Source of the DNA: an uncultured Bacteroides sp.
GTDB taxonomy: Bacteria > Bacteroidota > Bacteroidia > Bacteroidales > Bacteroidaceae
Assembly: GCA_900544675.1 (NCBI GenBank)
Contig: UQVZ01000022.1
Span: forward strand, 1-59,866
Length of the DNA: 59,866 bases
Reading direction: 5' to 3'
A program made the position numbers and the translations under genes. A model generated the notes under the pieces. That model was given only the letters and a program-made list of their open reading frames with translations. It was not told the origin of the DNA and did not search any database. Positions 9,477 through 17,407 of the stretch are shown piece by piece. The first letter of the stretch is position 1, and every line of letters starts with the position of its first letter.

Positions 9477-9509
9477 CGCCACAACGAACCATTTAAACAA
9501 CAAACGCTT

Positions 9510-10688
9510 ATGGCTAAAGAACTCGAACTGAAATACGGCTGCAACCCTAACCAGAAGCCTGCCCGTATCTTTATGAAAGAAGGAGAACTGCCGCTGAAAG
9601 TGCTGAACGGACGTCCGGGATACATCAACTTCCTCGACGCGCTGAACGGCTGGCAGTTAGTGAAAGAACTGAAAGAGGCGACCGGTATGCCTGCCGCCAC
9701 TTCATTTAAGCACGTCAGCCCCGCCGGTGCCGCCATTGGTCTGGAGCTGAACGATACGATGAAACAGATTTACTTCGTAGGCGACCTGCCGTTGTCTCCC
9801 CTCGCCAATGCTTACGTGCGTGCCCGTGGTGCCGACCGTATGTCATCGTACGGCGACTTCATCGCACTGAGTGATACGTGTGATGCAGAAACCGCCCGCT
9901 TCATCAACCGTGAGGTATCCGACGGTGTCATCGCTCCGGGTTATACAGACGAAGCACTTGAAATCTTGAAAAACAAGCGCAAGGGAACGTATAACGTTAT
10001 CCAAATCGACCCGGACTACCGTCCTGCCCCCATCGAGCACAAGGATGTGTTCGGCATCACCTTCGAACAAGGACGTAACGAAATCAAATTGAACGGACCG
10101 GAACTCTTTGCCAACATCCCGACGCAGAACAAACACCTGCCCGACGAGGCAAAACGCGACCTGATGATTGCCCTCATCACCTTGAAATATACGCAGTCAA
10201 ATTCGGTCTGCTACGTAAAAGACGGACAAGCCATCGGTATCGGAGCAGGCCAGCAGAGCCGCATCCACTGTACGCGCCTGGCCGGCAACAAAGCCGACAT
10301 CTGGTATCTGCGCCAGCATCCGAAGGTGCTGAACCTGCCTTGGGTAGAGAAAATCCGCCGTGCCGACCGCGACAATACCATCGACGTGTATATCAGCGAT
10401 GACCACGATGACGTATTGGCAGACGGAACATGGGAACAGTTCTTTACCGAAAAGCCGGAAGTGCTGACACGTGAAGAGAAACGTGCCTGGCTGGACACGC
10501 TGAAAGGCGTATCGCTGGGTTCAGATGCATTCTTCCCCTTCGGCGACAACATCGAACGTGCCCACAAGAGTGGCGTGGAATACATTGCCCAAGCCGGAGG
10601 CTCGGTGCGTGACGACCATGTTATCGCCACTTGCGACAAATACGGCATCACAATGGCATTTACAGGCATCCGTCTGTTCCACCATTGA
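9510..10688 (+). CDS. Stand-alone AICAR formyltransferase (PurH C-terminal type)
   Basis: 392 residues. Transfers formyl from 10-formyl-THF to AICAR in the penultimate step of purine synthesis. It has the formyltransferase signature with the Lys67-His68 pair (SFKHVSPAGAAIG) and AGQQSRIHCTRLAG, but no IMP cyclohydrolase (MGS-like) domain, which makes up the first ~200 residues of bifunctional PurH (about 510 aa). The N-terminus begins directly with LKYGCNPNQ, so this is a natural single-domain form and not a truncation. IMP ring closure must be supplied elsewhere. Monocistronic: own promoter and a downstream octad hairpin facing a convergent gene. Confidence 0.9.
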   Translation: MAKELELKYGCNPNQKPARIFMKEGELPLKVLNGRPGYINFLDALNGWQLVKELKEATGMPAATSFKHVSPAGAAIGLELNDTMKQIYFVGDLPLSPLANAYVRARGADRMSSYGDFIALSDTCDAETARFINREVSDGVIAPGYTDEALEILKNKRKGTYNVIQIDPDYRPAPIEHKDVFGITFEQGRNEIKLNGPELFANIPTQNKHLPDEAKRDLMIALITLKYTQSNSVCYVKDGQAIGIGAGQQSRIHCTRLAGNKADIWYLRQHPKVLNLPWVEKIRRADRDNTIDVYISDDHDDVLADGTWEQFFTEKPEVLTREEKRAWLDTLKGVSLGSDAFFPFGDNIERAHKSGVEYIAQAGGSVRDDHVIATCDKYGITMAFTGIRLFHH

Positions 10689-10705
10689 TAACGTCATAAA
10701 CTAAA

Positions 10706-10784
10706 AACACAGAGACACGAAGGCACAGCGCTTTTATTCTTCACTAATCGAATAATTTGCTCTGTGCCTTTGTATCTCTGTGTT
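10706..10784. repeat. Octad hairpin, CACAGAGA family, copy 1
   Basis: 5' arm 10706-10730 (CACAGAGACACGAAGG...) and 3' arm 10759-10784 (its near reverse complement) around an A/T-rich loop. Arms are runs of 8-nt units. It lies between two convergent genes and may act as a bidirectional terminator. Confidence 0.85.
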
Positions 10785-10805
10785 CAAAAGATTCTCAGCC
10801 GCTTG

Positions 10806-11435
10806 TCAGAACTTGAAACCAGCACTGAAGAAAAGGTCGAAATTACGCGGACCGTTCTCATATAACTTGCACAATCCGAAGTCAGCATCCACGCCTACAA
10901 TCCAATGCGGGAAATCAAGTGCGGCGCCAATTCCGATACCAGCATCAAAACGGCGGTAGCCATTCCATATCTGCTCTCCTCCTACAGTAGCGTCTTTAAA
11001 GGTTTTCCACGATACGGACATATCGTCTACATCCACTTCTGTCTTGCCATTCACACCCACGGCTACATAAGGACCTGCCGTAAACACCAAGTCAAAATTG
11101 TCAGTAGCACGCATGTGGAAAGCCGCCATCAACGGAACCTGGAAATAATTCTGATTGACCGCCACATTGCTGTCGATATTATTAGACATAGGGATATCTA
11201 TTTTCGCTCCTTTCGACACCCAACTCAATCCCGGCTGGAAAGAGAACCATTCATTCAACGGAATATCTACATTCACACCGACACGCGGATTGAAGATAGC
11301 ATTCGAACCATCGGCAGCATCGCCCATCCAGCCACTCATACCGATGCCCACTTCGAACATCATCGTCGGTCTCATCTGCGCCGACGCCGTGAGCATCGAC
11401 AGCACGCACACTGCTAACAAAAATAATCTTTTCAT
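10806..11435 (-). CDS. Small outer-membrane beta-barrel protein (PorT/OMP_b-brl type)
   Basis: 209 residues: signal peptide (MKRLFLLAVCVLSMLTASAQ, cleaved after SAQ) and alternating amphipathic strands ending in aromatic FKF, as expected for an 8-strand barrel of the outer-membrane beta-barrel family (PF13568-like). The strand motif FQPGLSWVSKGAKI and the substitution-rich turns fit this family. Substrate or role unknown; related proteins are structural or adhesion-related OMPs. Own promoter (TATATTTG, 11477-11470), convergent with the AICAR transformylase gene. Confidence 0.82.
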   Translation of the reverse strand: MKRLFLLAVCVLSMLTASAQMRPTMMFEVGIGMSGWMGDAADGSNAIFNPRVGVNVDIPLNEWFSFQPGLSWVSKGAKIDIPMSNNIDSNVAVNQNYFQVPLMAAFHMRATDNFDLVFTAGPYVAVGVNGKTEVDVDDMSVSWKTFKDATVGGEQIWNGYRRFDAGIGIGAALDFPHWIVGVDADFGLCKLYENGPRNFDLFFSAGFKF

Positions 11436-11469
11436 AGTCTTTCGTGTTTTAGATTGTTATTGCATAGAA

Positions 11470-11477
11470 CAAATATA
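11470..11477 (-). promoter_or_regulatory. -7 box of the small barrel protein
   Basis: TATATTTG on the minus strand, 34 nt upstream of the start. Confidence 0.65.
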
Positions 11478-11511
11478 AGCGATATTATGCAAAACTCACA
11501 ACAAATCCACG

Positions 11512-11532
11512 AAAAAAGGAGGCAAACCTCCT
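11512..11532 (-). terminator. Terminator of the B3/B4-small protein operon
   Basis: Minus strand: AGGAGG-TTTG-CCTCCT stem-loop followed by TTTTTTCG, about 55 nt after the stop of the 62-residue gene. Confidence 0.75.
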
Positions 11533-11586
11533 ACGATTTCCTCCTTTATGACCATTAAAGACGAAATTTTATCTGCCTTTGCAGAT

Positions 11587-11775
11587 TTATTTCTTGTGGC
11601 GGTTGGCACGTCGACGGCGATATTCCGCTTTCATCTTGGCAGAATCTGAGCCGTGCGAACCGGTAACGAACGCTTTCTTCTTCGCCTTCGTCTTCACCTT
11701 GTCGTCTTTCTTTTTCGCTCCCGAACCGGAACCTTTGAACACAATTCCTTCGGCAATAATCTTTTCTATATCCAT
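11587..11775 (-). CDS. Small lysine-rich hypothetical protein
   Basis: 62 residues, strongly basic in two patches (GAKKKDDKVKTKAKKKAF and EYRRRRANRHKK), no membrane span or signal peptide. I do not recognise a family. It starts 9 bp after the stop of the B3/B4-domain gene and shares a terminator with it, so the two are co-transcribed. The charge suggests nucleic-acid or ribosome contact, which would fit a tRNA-related partner, but this is inference only. Confidence 0.7.
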   Translation of the reverse strand: MDIEKIIAEGIVFKGSGSGAKKKDDKVKTKAKKKAFVTGSHGSDSAKMKAEYRRRRANRHKK

Positions 11776-11784
11776 ATCCTTGAT

Positions 11785-12447
11785 TTATTCAAAATATACA
11801 ATTTCAATCTCGCGGGCATCAGCAAATTCCTTCATCAACCCTACCATATAATCTACCGACTCCGCCAGTCCTTCGCTTCCGCCGTAAGCGTTCATAATTG
11901 CCAGCACATGTGTAGTGTCTATTCCCATCTTGGTCCGCTCGTTGTCGCTGGTAGGTGTGCCGATGCCTCCCACCGCATCCCTATATACAGGCATTCCTTC
12001 AATATTCAACACACCCCGTCCGATACCCTCGTAAGGTTCGCCTGCCTTGCCGATACCCAACACCAGGCGGTCACCCTGAATCTTGTCACGGTCGAAACCG
12101 CCTATCGAGTTTCCGCTATAAATGGAAGCCAGGTTAATCAGGTCGACCAACGTATCAATCTGATACAAGGGAATGCCCCGCAAGATACGCCGGCACAAGG
12201 CTTCCGACGAGGGACGATAACGGCTGGGGTCTTTCCCGCATTTCTTATAAGCCTGACGGGTAGCCTGAATGGCCGGCATTTCCTTGATGGAATCCACCGT
12301 ATATTTCTCCCGATAAAGGGCAATGAACTCGTCAATCCGTTTCCACAACCCGGCATCGTAAGCCGAATTCTTTACTGTGGCAAACACAGCCGCTCCCCTG
12401 AACTGTGGCCAGGCACGATGCAATTCGTCTGATACTTCTATTTTCAT
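11785..12447 (-). CDS. B3/B4 tRNA-binding domain protein (PheT-like)
   Basis: 220 residues, cytoplasmic. Matches the free-standing B3/B4 domain otherwise found in the phenylalanyl-tRNA synthetase beta chain, where it edits mischarged tRNA: motifs YKKCGKDPSRYRPSSEAL, IPLYQIDTLVDLINLAS and NAYGGSEG are typical of the single-domain family. A trans-editing or amino-acid-derivative-hydrolysing role is plausible but unproven. It is followed 9 bp later by a small basic gene. Its start codon directly touches an 8-nt-period repeat and a second octad hairpin lies just upstream, so the promoter, if local, is buried in repeat sequence or lies upstream of pgeF. Confidence 0.85.
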   Translation of the reverse strand: MKIEVSDELHRAWPQFRGAAVFATVKNSAYDAGLWKRIDEFIALYREKYTVDSIKEMPAIQATRQAYKKCGKDPSRYRPSSEALCRRILRGIPLYQIDTLVDLINLASIYSGNSIGGFDRDKIQGDRLVLGIGKAGEPYEGIGRGVLNIEGMPVYRDAVGGIGTPTSDNERTKMGIDTTHVLAIMNAYGGSEGLAESVDYMVGLMKEFADAREIEIVYFE

Positions 12448-12536
12448 GAGTTTGTAAGTTTATGAGTTTTTATTTTCAAACACAGAGACGCAGAGACACA
12501 GAGAAATAAATTATTTAATCTGTGTAATCTGTGGTG
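12446..12536. repeat. Compound octad element: GAGTTTAT units plus CACAGAGA family copy 2
   Basis: 12446-12475 is a run of 8-nt units (ATGAGTTT, GTAAGTTT, ATGAGTTT). Immediately next to it is a CACAGAGA-type arm (12478-12503) with a shorter partner arm CTGTGTAATCTGTGG (12520-12536). Two unrelated octad sequences are thus fused in one intergenic gap between pgeF and the B3/B4 gene. Confidence 0.75.
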
Positions 12537-12541
12537 AAAAA

Positions 12542-13342
12542 CTAAAAAAGCATTATCCCCGACAGAATCCTTCCCGAAGCAATGCCTTGCCTTCGCGCCG
12601 AGAAGAAATCTTCGTTGTGCATATAGGTACAGATATCGCTTGTCTCAATCTTCGATGGTTTTACACCAAAGTCCAAAAGCTGTATCCGGTTGGCTTCCCA
12701 AAGATCGATGTGCCATTTTTCTTTTCGAACGGCAATGCGCCGCATATCGAAACCAGCACGGCAAAATGCGTCATAGACTTCATCACCCACCTCGAACGCC
12801 GCTTGCGAAATGCCCGGGCCGATGCAGGCATACACATCTTTTCCTTCGGTGCCATACACCTGCCTCATCACTTCCAATGTCTTGCTGACAATCTGCGCCG
12901 CCGTGCCTCGCCATCCGGCATGAATAGCCGCTATAGCGCGATGGCGCACATCGTAGCATAATACCGGAATGCAATCGGCAGTCGATATGCAAAGGCATTC
13001 CCCCGGCACATCACTTACCAAGGCATCCACTCCTTCCAGCAAGGCGACTTTCTCCTCCTCGCTCCGCTGCAGAAAAGCCTTGTCAATCACCCGCACCGTC
13101 GTCTGATGTACCTGATGCGGAATAATCAGTTCGCCGCGTACAGGCAACAAGCTGCCAAGCAATTCCCGATTACGGGCGACGTCCTCCGCTTCATCCCCGC
13201 AATAGCCATTGCAATTGAACGATGCATAATTCCCGTGGCTATATCCTCCGTGGCGGGTCGTGGAAAAACAAAAAATGTTGGAATACAGTTCCGTCAAACC
13301 GTATTTCAACATCCTTTTATCTTCAGTCAGTCTACCGTTCAT
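12542..13342 (-). CDS. pgeF: Multicopper-oxidase-like laccase domain protein (PgeF/YfiH/LACC1 family)
   Basis: About 266 residues. Family members are described as peptidoglycan editing factor and as purine nucleoside phosphorylase/deaminase (LACC1-like). Key residues are visible: the His in RHGGYSHGNYASFN, Cys in ISTADCIPV, and the HAGWRGT motif. I chose the ATG at 13342 because it overlaps the obg stop codon (TGATG), which implies coupling; MLKYGL ten codons later is an alternative. It is last in the hpt-adk-obg-pgeF cluster, where a purine-nucleoside role would fit the purine salvage neighbours. Confidence 0.88.
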   Translation of the reverse strand: MNGRLTEDKRMLKYGLTELYSNIFCFSTTRHGGYSHGNYASFNCNGYCGDEAEDVARNRELLGSLLPVRGELIIPHQVHQTTVRVIDKAFLQRSEEEKVALLEGVDALVSDVPGECLCISTADCIPVLCYDVRHRAIAAIHAGWRGTAAQIVSKTLEVMRQVYGTEGKDVYACIGPGISQAAFEVGDEVYDAFCRAGFDMRRIAVRKEKWHIDLWEANRIQLLDFGVKPSKIETSDICTYMHNEDFFSARRQGIASGRILSGIMLF

Positions 13343-14523
13343 CACTTTTCAGGTTCGTCGTCCCAGTCTTCTTCATATTCGTATTCGAAGTCGTCCTCAT
13401 CGTCCATCTCTTCGTATTCATAACTGAAATCTTCGTCTTCGCCCATATCCTTCAGTTCTTCCTGCAGCAAGCGGATATCTTTTGCCCGATGCACAATCGA
13501 AGCCTGACGCAATCCCTCCAACTGGTTGCTTTCTTTATTTAATTCAGCCCAAAGGATGTCTTTCAGCTCCTGGATACCCATCCCTGTCACCGACGAGATA
13601 AATACGTGGGGGACATTCTCGGGCAATGTGGGCTTCAACATTTCAATCAGCTCCTCATCCAGGATATCACATTTCGTAATAGCCAAGACCCGCTGTTTGT
13701 CGAGCATCTCCGGATTGAATTTCGCCAGCTCGTTCAGCAAGACTTCATATTCATGACGGATATCGTCCGCATCGCCGGGCACCATAAACAACAAGAGCGA
13801 GTTACGCTCGATGTGGCGCAGGAAACGTAAGCCCAAGCCTTTGCCTTCGCTTGCTCCTTCAATAATTCCCGGAATATCCGCCATCACAAACGACTTCCCG
13901 TCGCGATAAGACACGATACCCAAGTTCGGCTCCAGCGTAGTAAAAGGATAATCGGCTATCTTGGGACGTGCAGCTGACACTCTCGACAATAAAGTGGACT
14001 TGCCGGCATTGGGGAAACCCACCAGACCGACATCTGCCAGCAATTTCAATTCCAGAATGACCGTCATCTCCTGCATCGGTTCGCCCGGCTGGGCAAAACG
14101 GGGAGCTTGACGGGTAGCCGTACGGAAATGCCAGTTACCCAATCCTCCTCTACCACCTTTCAGCAAGATGACTTCCTGTCCGTGCTCGGTGATGTCGCAC
14201 ACATATTCGCCCGTTTCGGCATTATAAGCCACAGTACCGCAGGGCACCTCAATCACCTTATCAGCACCATCTTTCCCGAAGCTCCGGCTTTTTGAACCGT
14301 TTCCGCCACTCTCTGCAAATACGTGACGTTCGTATTTCAAATGCAGCAACGTCCAATAATTGCGGTTTCCCCGCAAAATAACGTGACCTCCTCTACCACC
14401 GTCGCCTCCGTCAGGACCGCCATTAGGCATGTATTTCTCCCTGCGCAGATGCGCCGAACCTCGTCCACCCTTGCCGGAGCGGCAATATATCTTTACGTAA
14501 TCAACAAAATTCGATTCAGCCAT
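13342..14523 (-). CDS. obg: GTPase Obg/CgtA
   Basis: 393 residues. Essential GTPase acting in 50S ribosome assembly and the stringent response. An N-terminal glycine-rich Obg fold (GKGGRGSAHLRREKYMPNGG, about 18-37), G domain from about 160 (G1 GFPNAGKST at 169-177, G3 DIPG at 216-219, TKCD for G4), and a short, very acidic Asp/Glu/Tyr-rich C-terminal tail instead of the OCT domain. The stop overlaps the pgeF start. It is separated from the upstream adk by an octad hairpin. Confidence 0.96.
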   Translation of the reverse strand: MAESNFVDYVKIYCRSGKGGRGSAHLRREKYMPNGGPDGGDGGRGGHVILRGNRNYWTLLHLKYERHVFAESGGNGSKSRSFGKDGADKVIEVPCGTVAYNAETGEYVCDITEHGQEVILLKGGRGGLGNWHFRTATRQAPRFAQPGEPMQEMTVILELKLLADVGLVGFPNAGKSTLLSRVSAARPKIADYPFTTLEPNLGIVSYRDGKSFVMADIPGIIEGASEGKGLGLRFLRHIERNSLLLFMVPGDADDIRHEYEVLLNELAKFNPEMLDKQRVLAITKCDILDEELIEMLKPTLPENVPHVFISSVTGMGIQELKDILWAELNKESNQLEGLRQASIVHRAKDIRLLQEELKDMGEDEDFSYEYEEMDDEDDFEYEYEEDWDDEPEK

Positions 14524-14534
14524 AAATTTGAAAT

Positions 14535-14626
14535 AGGTGACAAGTTAACAAGGTGACAAGTTAACAAGGTGACAAGATCTTCTATTTCAACCTTGTCAAC
14601 TCGTCATCTTGTCAACTCGTCAACTG
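14535..14626. repeat. Octad hairpin, GGTGACAA/GTTAACAA family
   Basis: 5' arm 14535-14576 is five and a bit strict 8-nt units alternating GGTGACAA and GTTAACAA; 3' arm 14591-14626 runs CTTGTCAA, CTCGTCAT, CTTGTCAA, CTCGTCAA. The arms pair over most of their length. It fills the gap between adk and obg and ends just upstream of the obg start. Confidence 0.88.
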
Positions 14627-14636
14627 AATAAATTAA

Positions 14637-15206
14637 TTAAAGTGAGTCTATCGCCTTGCAGATATCTCCAAAGATACCATCCATCGAGCCTAAGCCGTTG
14701 ATGTGATGATATTTTCCATCAGCTTTATACCAGTCAATCAGCGGAGAAGTCTGCGAATGGTAAACCACCAGACGTTTCTTGATTGTTTCTTCGTTATCAT
14801 CCGCACGGCCCGATTCCTGACCGCGTTTGATAAGACGGGTCATCAGTTCGTCTTCGGGAACTTCCAAGTCCAACATAACCGACACTTCCTGTCCACGTTC
14901 ATCCAGCATCTTCTTCAGTGCTTCAGCCTGGGCGATGGTACGGGGAAAGCCGTCGAAAATAACACCCTTGCTGTCTTTGAAGCTATCGAATACACTTGCA
15001 AGTATATCAATCATCAAAGCATCGGGTATTAATTGACCATTGTCGATATATGACTTGGCAGTCTTACCTAGTTCCGTTCCGTTCTTGATTTCGGCACGCA
15101 ACACATCACCCGTAGAGATATGGTTCAAGCCGTATTTCTCCACAATACGTGCGCTCTGAGTTCCTTTACCCGAACCCGGAGCACCAAAAATTACAATATT
15201 CAACAT
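14637..15206 (-). CDS. adk: Adenylate kinase (short type)
   Basis: 189 residues. Interconverts ATP + AMP and 2 ADP. P-loop GAPGSGKGT at residues 8-16, AMP-binding HISTGDVLRAEI and the DGFPRT motif are intact. The LID region is the short form (about 189 aa rather than 214), with no zinc cysteines, as usual in Bacteroidota. It lies 31 bp after hpt in the same direction, forming a purine salvage pair. Confidence 0.97.
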   Translation of the reverse strand: MLNIVIFGAPGSGKGTQSARIVEKYGLNHISTGDVLRAEIKNGTELGKTAKSYIDNGQLIPDALMIDILASVFDSFKDSKGVIFDGFPRTIAQAEALKKMLDERGQEVSVMLDLEVPEDELMTRLIKRGQESGRADDNEETIKKRLVVYHSQTSPLIDWYKADGKYHHINGLGSMDGIFGDICKAIDSL

Positions 15207-15237
15207 CTTATTTACCTTAACTTTTTATATTAAATGA

Positions 15238-15777
15238 TTATTCGATTACAGAATAAATATCGCGGTAATTGCGTCCCAACCCCTCATAATCCAGACCATA
15301 GCCGACAATAAAATCGTTGGGAATACGCATCGCCACATAGCGGATATCCAAATCCACCTTCAACTTGTCGGGCTTCAGCAGCAGTGTGGCAATCCGAATT
15401 TCCTTCGGACGCTGTGCCTGAAGGGTTTCAATCAGCCGCTTCATCGTCAAGCCCGTGTCTACAATGTCTTCTACAATGACCACCGTACGTCCGGCAATGT
15501 CCTCGTTCAGCCCGACCAGTTCCTTTACCTTCCCGGTAGAGGACGTGCCTGCATAAGAAGCCAGCTTGACAAAAGAGATTTCGCAAGGAATCGTGAGACA
15601 CTTCATCAGATCGGCTGTAAACATAAAAGAGCCATTCAACACACTGACAAAAAGAGGATTAGCATCTACCAAATCCGCATTGATTTCACCGGCTACCCGT
15701 GCCACTTCCTTCAAAATGTCTGCCTCGGGAATGAAAGTTTTAAACTGTTTATCTTTGATCTGAATGGTATTCATCAT
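15238..15777 (-). CDS. hpt: Hypoxanthine phosphoribosyltransferase
   Basis: 179 residues. Salvages hypoxanthine and guanine to IMP/GMP with PRPP. The PRPP-binding motif VVIVEDIVDTGLT (about 99-111) and the LNGSFMF loop are typical. Two start codons are possible (MM); the first is given. It opens the hpt-adk(-obg-pgeF) cluster behind a TATTTTTG box. Confidence 0.95.
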   Translation of the reverse strand: MMNTIQIKDKQFKTFIPEADILKEVARVAGEINADLVDANPLFVSVLNGSFMFTADLMKCLTIPCEISFVKLASYAGTSSTGKVKELVGLNEDIAGRTVVIVEDIVDTGLTMKRLIETLQAQRPKEIRIATLLLKPDKLKVDLDIRYVAMRIPNDFIVGYGLDYEGLGRNYRDIYSVIE

Positions 15778-15797
15778 GCACTACTTTATAAAATTGG

Positions 15798-15805
15798 GAC
15801 AAAAA
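15798..15805 (-). promoter_or_regulatory. -7 box of hpt operon
   Basis: TATTTTTG on the minus strand, 20 nt upstream of hpt. Confidence 0.6.
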
Positions 15806-15875
15806 TACGAATTTTCCCTCAAACTTCTGTACTTTTTTTGTACTTTTACCCGCAAATAGCTATTAAGACACAAAG

Positions 15876-17393
15876 ATGAAAATACTTACTTGCACTCAAC
15901 AAAAAGAAGCCGATGCCTATACCATCGCCAACGACCATATACTCTCCATCAACCTGATGGAAAAAGCAGCCTCCCTGATTGCCGATGAAATCAGCAAGCG
16001 ATGGGACAAGTCACACCGCATTATGGTATTTGCCGGAGCAGGCAACAACGGCGGAGACGCCGTAGCGGTAGCCCGTATGCTGTTCATGAAAAGCTACACG
16101 GTGGAAATCTATCTGTTCAATATCAAAGGAACCATTTCGGAAGATTGCATGACCAACATCCAGCGGCTCCAGCAATGCGGTTTCACCGATTACCACGAAA
16201 TCAGCAGCGCTTTCGAACCACCCAAGCTGACAAGCGAAGATGTGGTAGTAGACGGACTGTTTGGCTCGGGACTGAACAAACCTTTGAGCGGCGGATTTGC
16301 CTCAGTCGTAAGATACATCAATGCATCCAGCGCACAAGTGGTTTCCATCGACCTGCCTTCGGGATTGATGGGGGAAGATAATTCGAACAACATTCGCCAG
16401 AACATCATCCACGCCGACCTGACCCTGAGCATCCAGTTGCCGAAGCTTTCTTTCCTTTTCCCCGAAAATGAAGATATCGTAGGTGAATGGAAAACACTCG
16501 ACATCGGCATCAACCAGGACTTCATCAGCCAGGCTCCTACACCTTATATTATAACAGAAGCCAGCGAAATGGCGAGCCTCATCAAGCCGCGCAAGCGTTT
16601 TGCATTCAAGAACAACTTCGGACATGCCTTGCTCATTGCCGGTTCACAAGGTATGGCAGGAGCTTCCATCCTTGCCGCACGTGCCTGCCTGCGTTCTGGC
16701 GTAGGGCTGCTTACGGTACATGCTCCTGTCTGCAACCATGATATTCTGCAGACTGCTGTGCCCGAAGCCATGGTGCAGAACGATGTGCACGAACTGTACT
16801 TTGCCGAACCTGTAGACTTGGACAACTACCAGGCAGTAGCCATCGGTCCGGGTATCGGGCAGGAAGAAGAGACAGCGCTTGCCACGTTCGACCAACTGGC
16901 AGACTGCTACATCCCCACCGTGCTCGACGCTGACGCTATCAACATCCTGAGTTCGCACCGGAACTACCTGAACCGCTTGCCCCGCCGGAGCATCCTTACA
17001 CCGCATATCGGCGAACTGGAACGCATCATCGGACGTTGCAACGACAGTTTCGACCGGCTGACCAAAGCCAAAGAACTGGCTGCCTACCTGCAATGTTACA
17101 TCGTGCTGAAAGGGGCATACACCGTTGTCATTACACCGGAAGGGAACTTCTACTTCAATCCTACCGGCAATCCGGGCATGGCTACAGGCGGAAGCGGCGA
17201 TGTGCTGACAGGTATCATCCTTGCCTTACTGGCACAAGGTTATTCGCAAGAAAACGCTGCCCGGCTGGGTGTATATATCCACGGACTGGCCGGTGACATC
17301 GCTTGCAAACGAGTGGGAGAAATCAGCCTGACTGCCAGCGACCTTATCGATGCCCTGCCCGAAGCATGGAAAACCCTTTCTGGAACCAATTAA
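15876..17393 (+). CDS. nnr: Bifunctional NAD(P)HX epimerase/dehydratase
   Basis: 505 residues. Repairs hydrated NAD(P)H. N-terminal YjeF epimerase domain (1-215; MVFAGAGNNGGDAVAVARML near 50-69 and the acidic VVDGLFGSGL) and C-terminal ADP/ATP-dependent dehydratase of the ribokinase fold (220-500; GHALLIAGSQGMAGA, ILTPHIGE, GNPGMATGGSGDVLTG). The length is right for the fused enzyme. Followed 14 bp later by the DUF4831 gene in one transcript; divergent from hpt. Confidence 0.95.
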   Translation: MKILTCTQQKEADAYTIANDHILSINLMEKAASLIADEISKRWDKSHRIMVFAGAGNNGGDAVAVARMLFMKSYTVEIYLFNIKGTISEDCMTNIQRLQQCGFTDYHEISSAFEPPKLTSEDVVVDGLFGSGLNKPLSGGFASVVRYINASSAQVVSIDLPSGLMGEDNSNNIRQNIIHADLTLSIQLPKLSFLFPENEDIVGEWKTLDIGINQDFISQAPTPYIITEASEMASLIKPRKRFAFKNNFGHALLIAGSQGMAGASILAARACLRSGVGLLTVHAPVCNHDILQTAVPEAMVQNDVHELYFAEPVDLDNYQAVAIGPGIGQEEETALATFDQLADCYIPTVLDADAINILSSHRNYLNRLPRRSILTPHIGELERIIGRCNDSFDRLTKAKELAAYLQCYIVLKGAYTVVITPEGNFYFNPTGNPGMATGGSGDVLTGIILALLAQGYSQENAARLGVYIHGLAGDIACKRVGEISLTASDLIDALPEAWKTLSGTN

Positions 17394-17407
17394 AAACAAG
17401 AGCAACC

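Noticed and set aside
9474..9509. Upstream TTG start for the AICAR transformylase
   Set aside because: The TTG is inside the TATCTTTG promoter box; the ATG at 9510 gives the family N-terminus.
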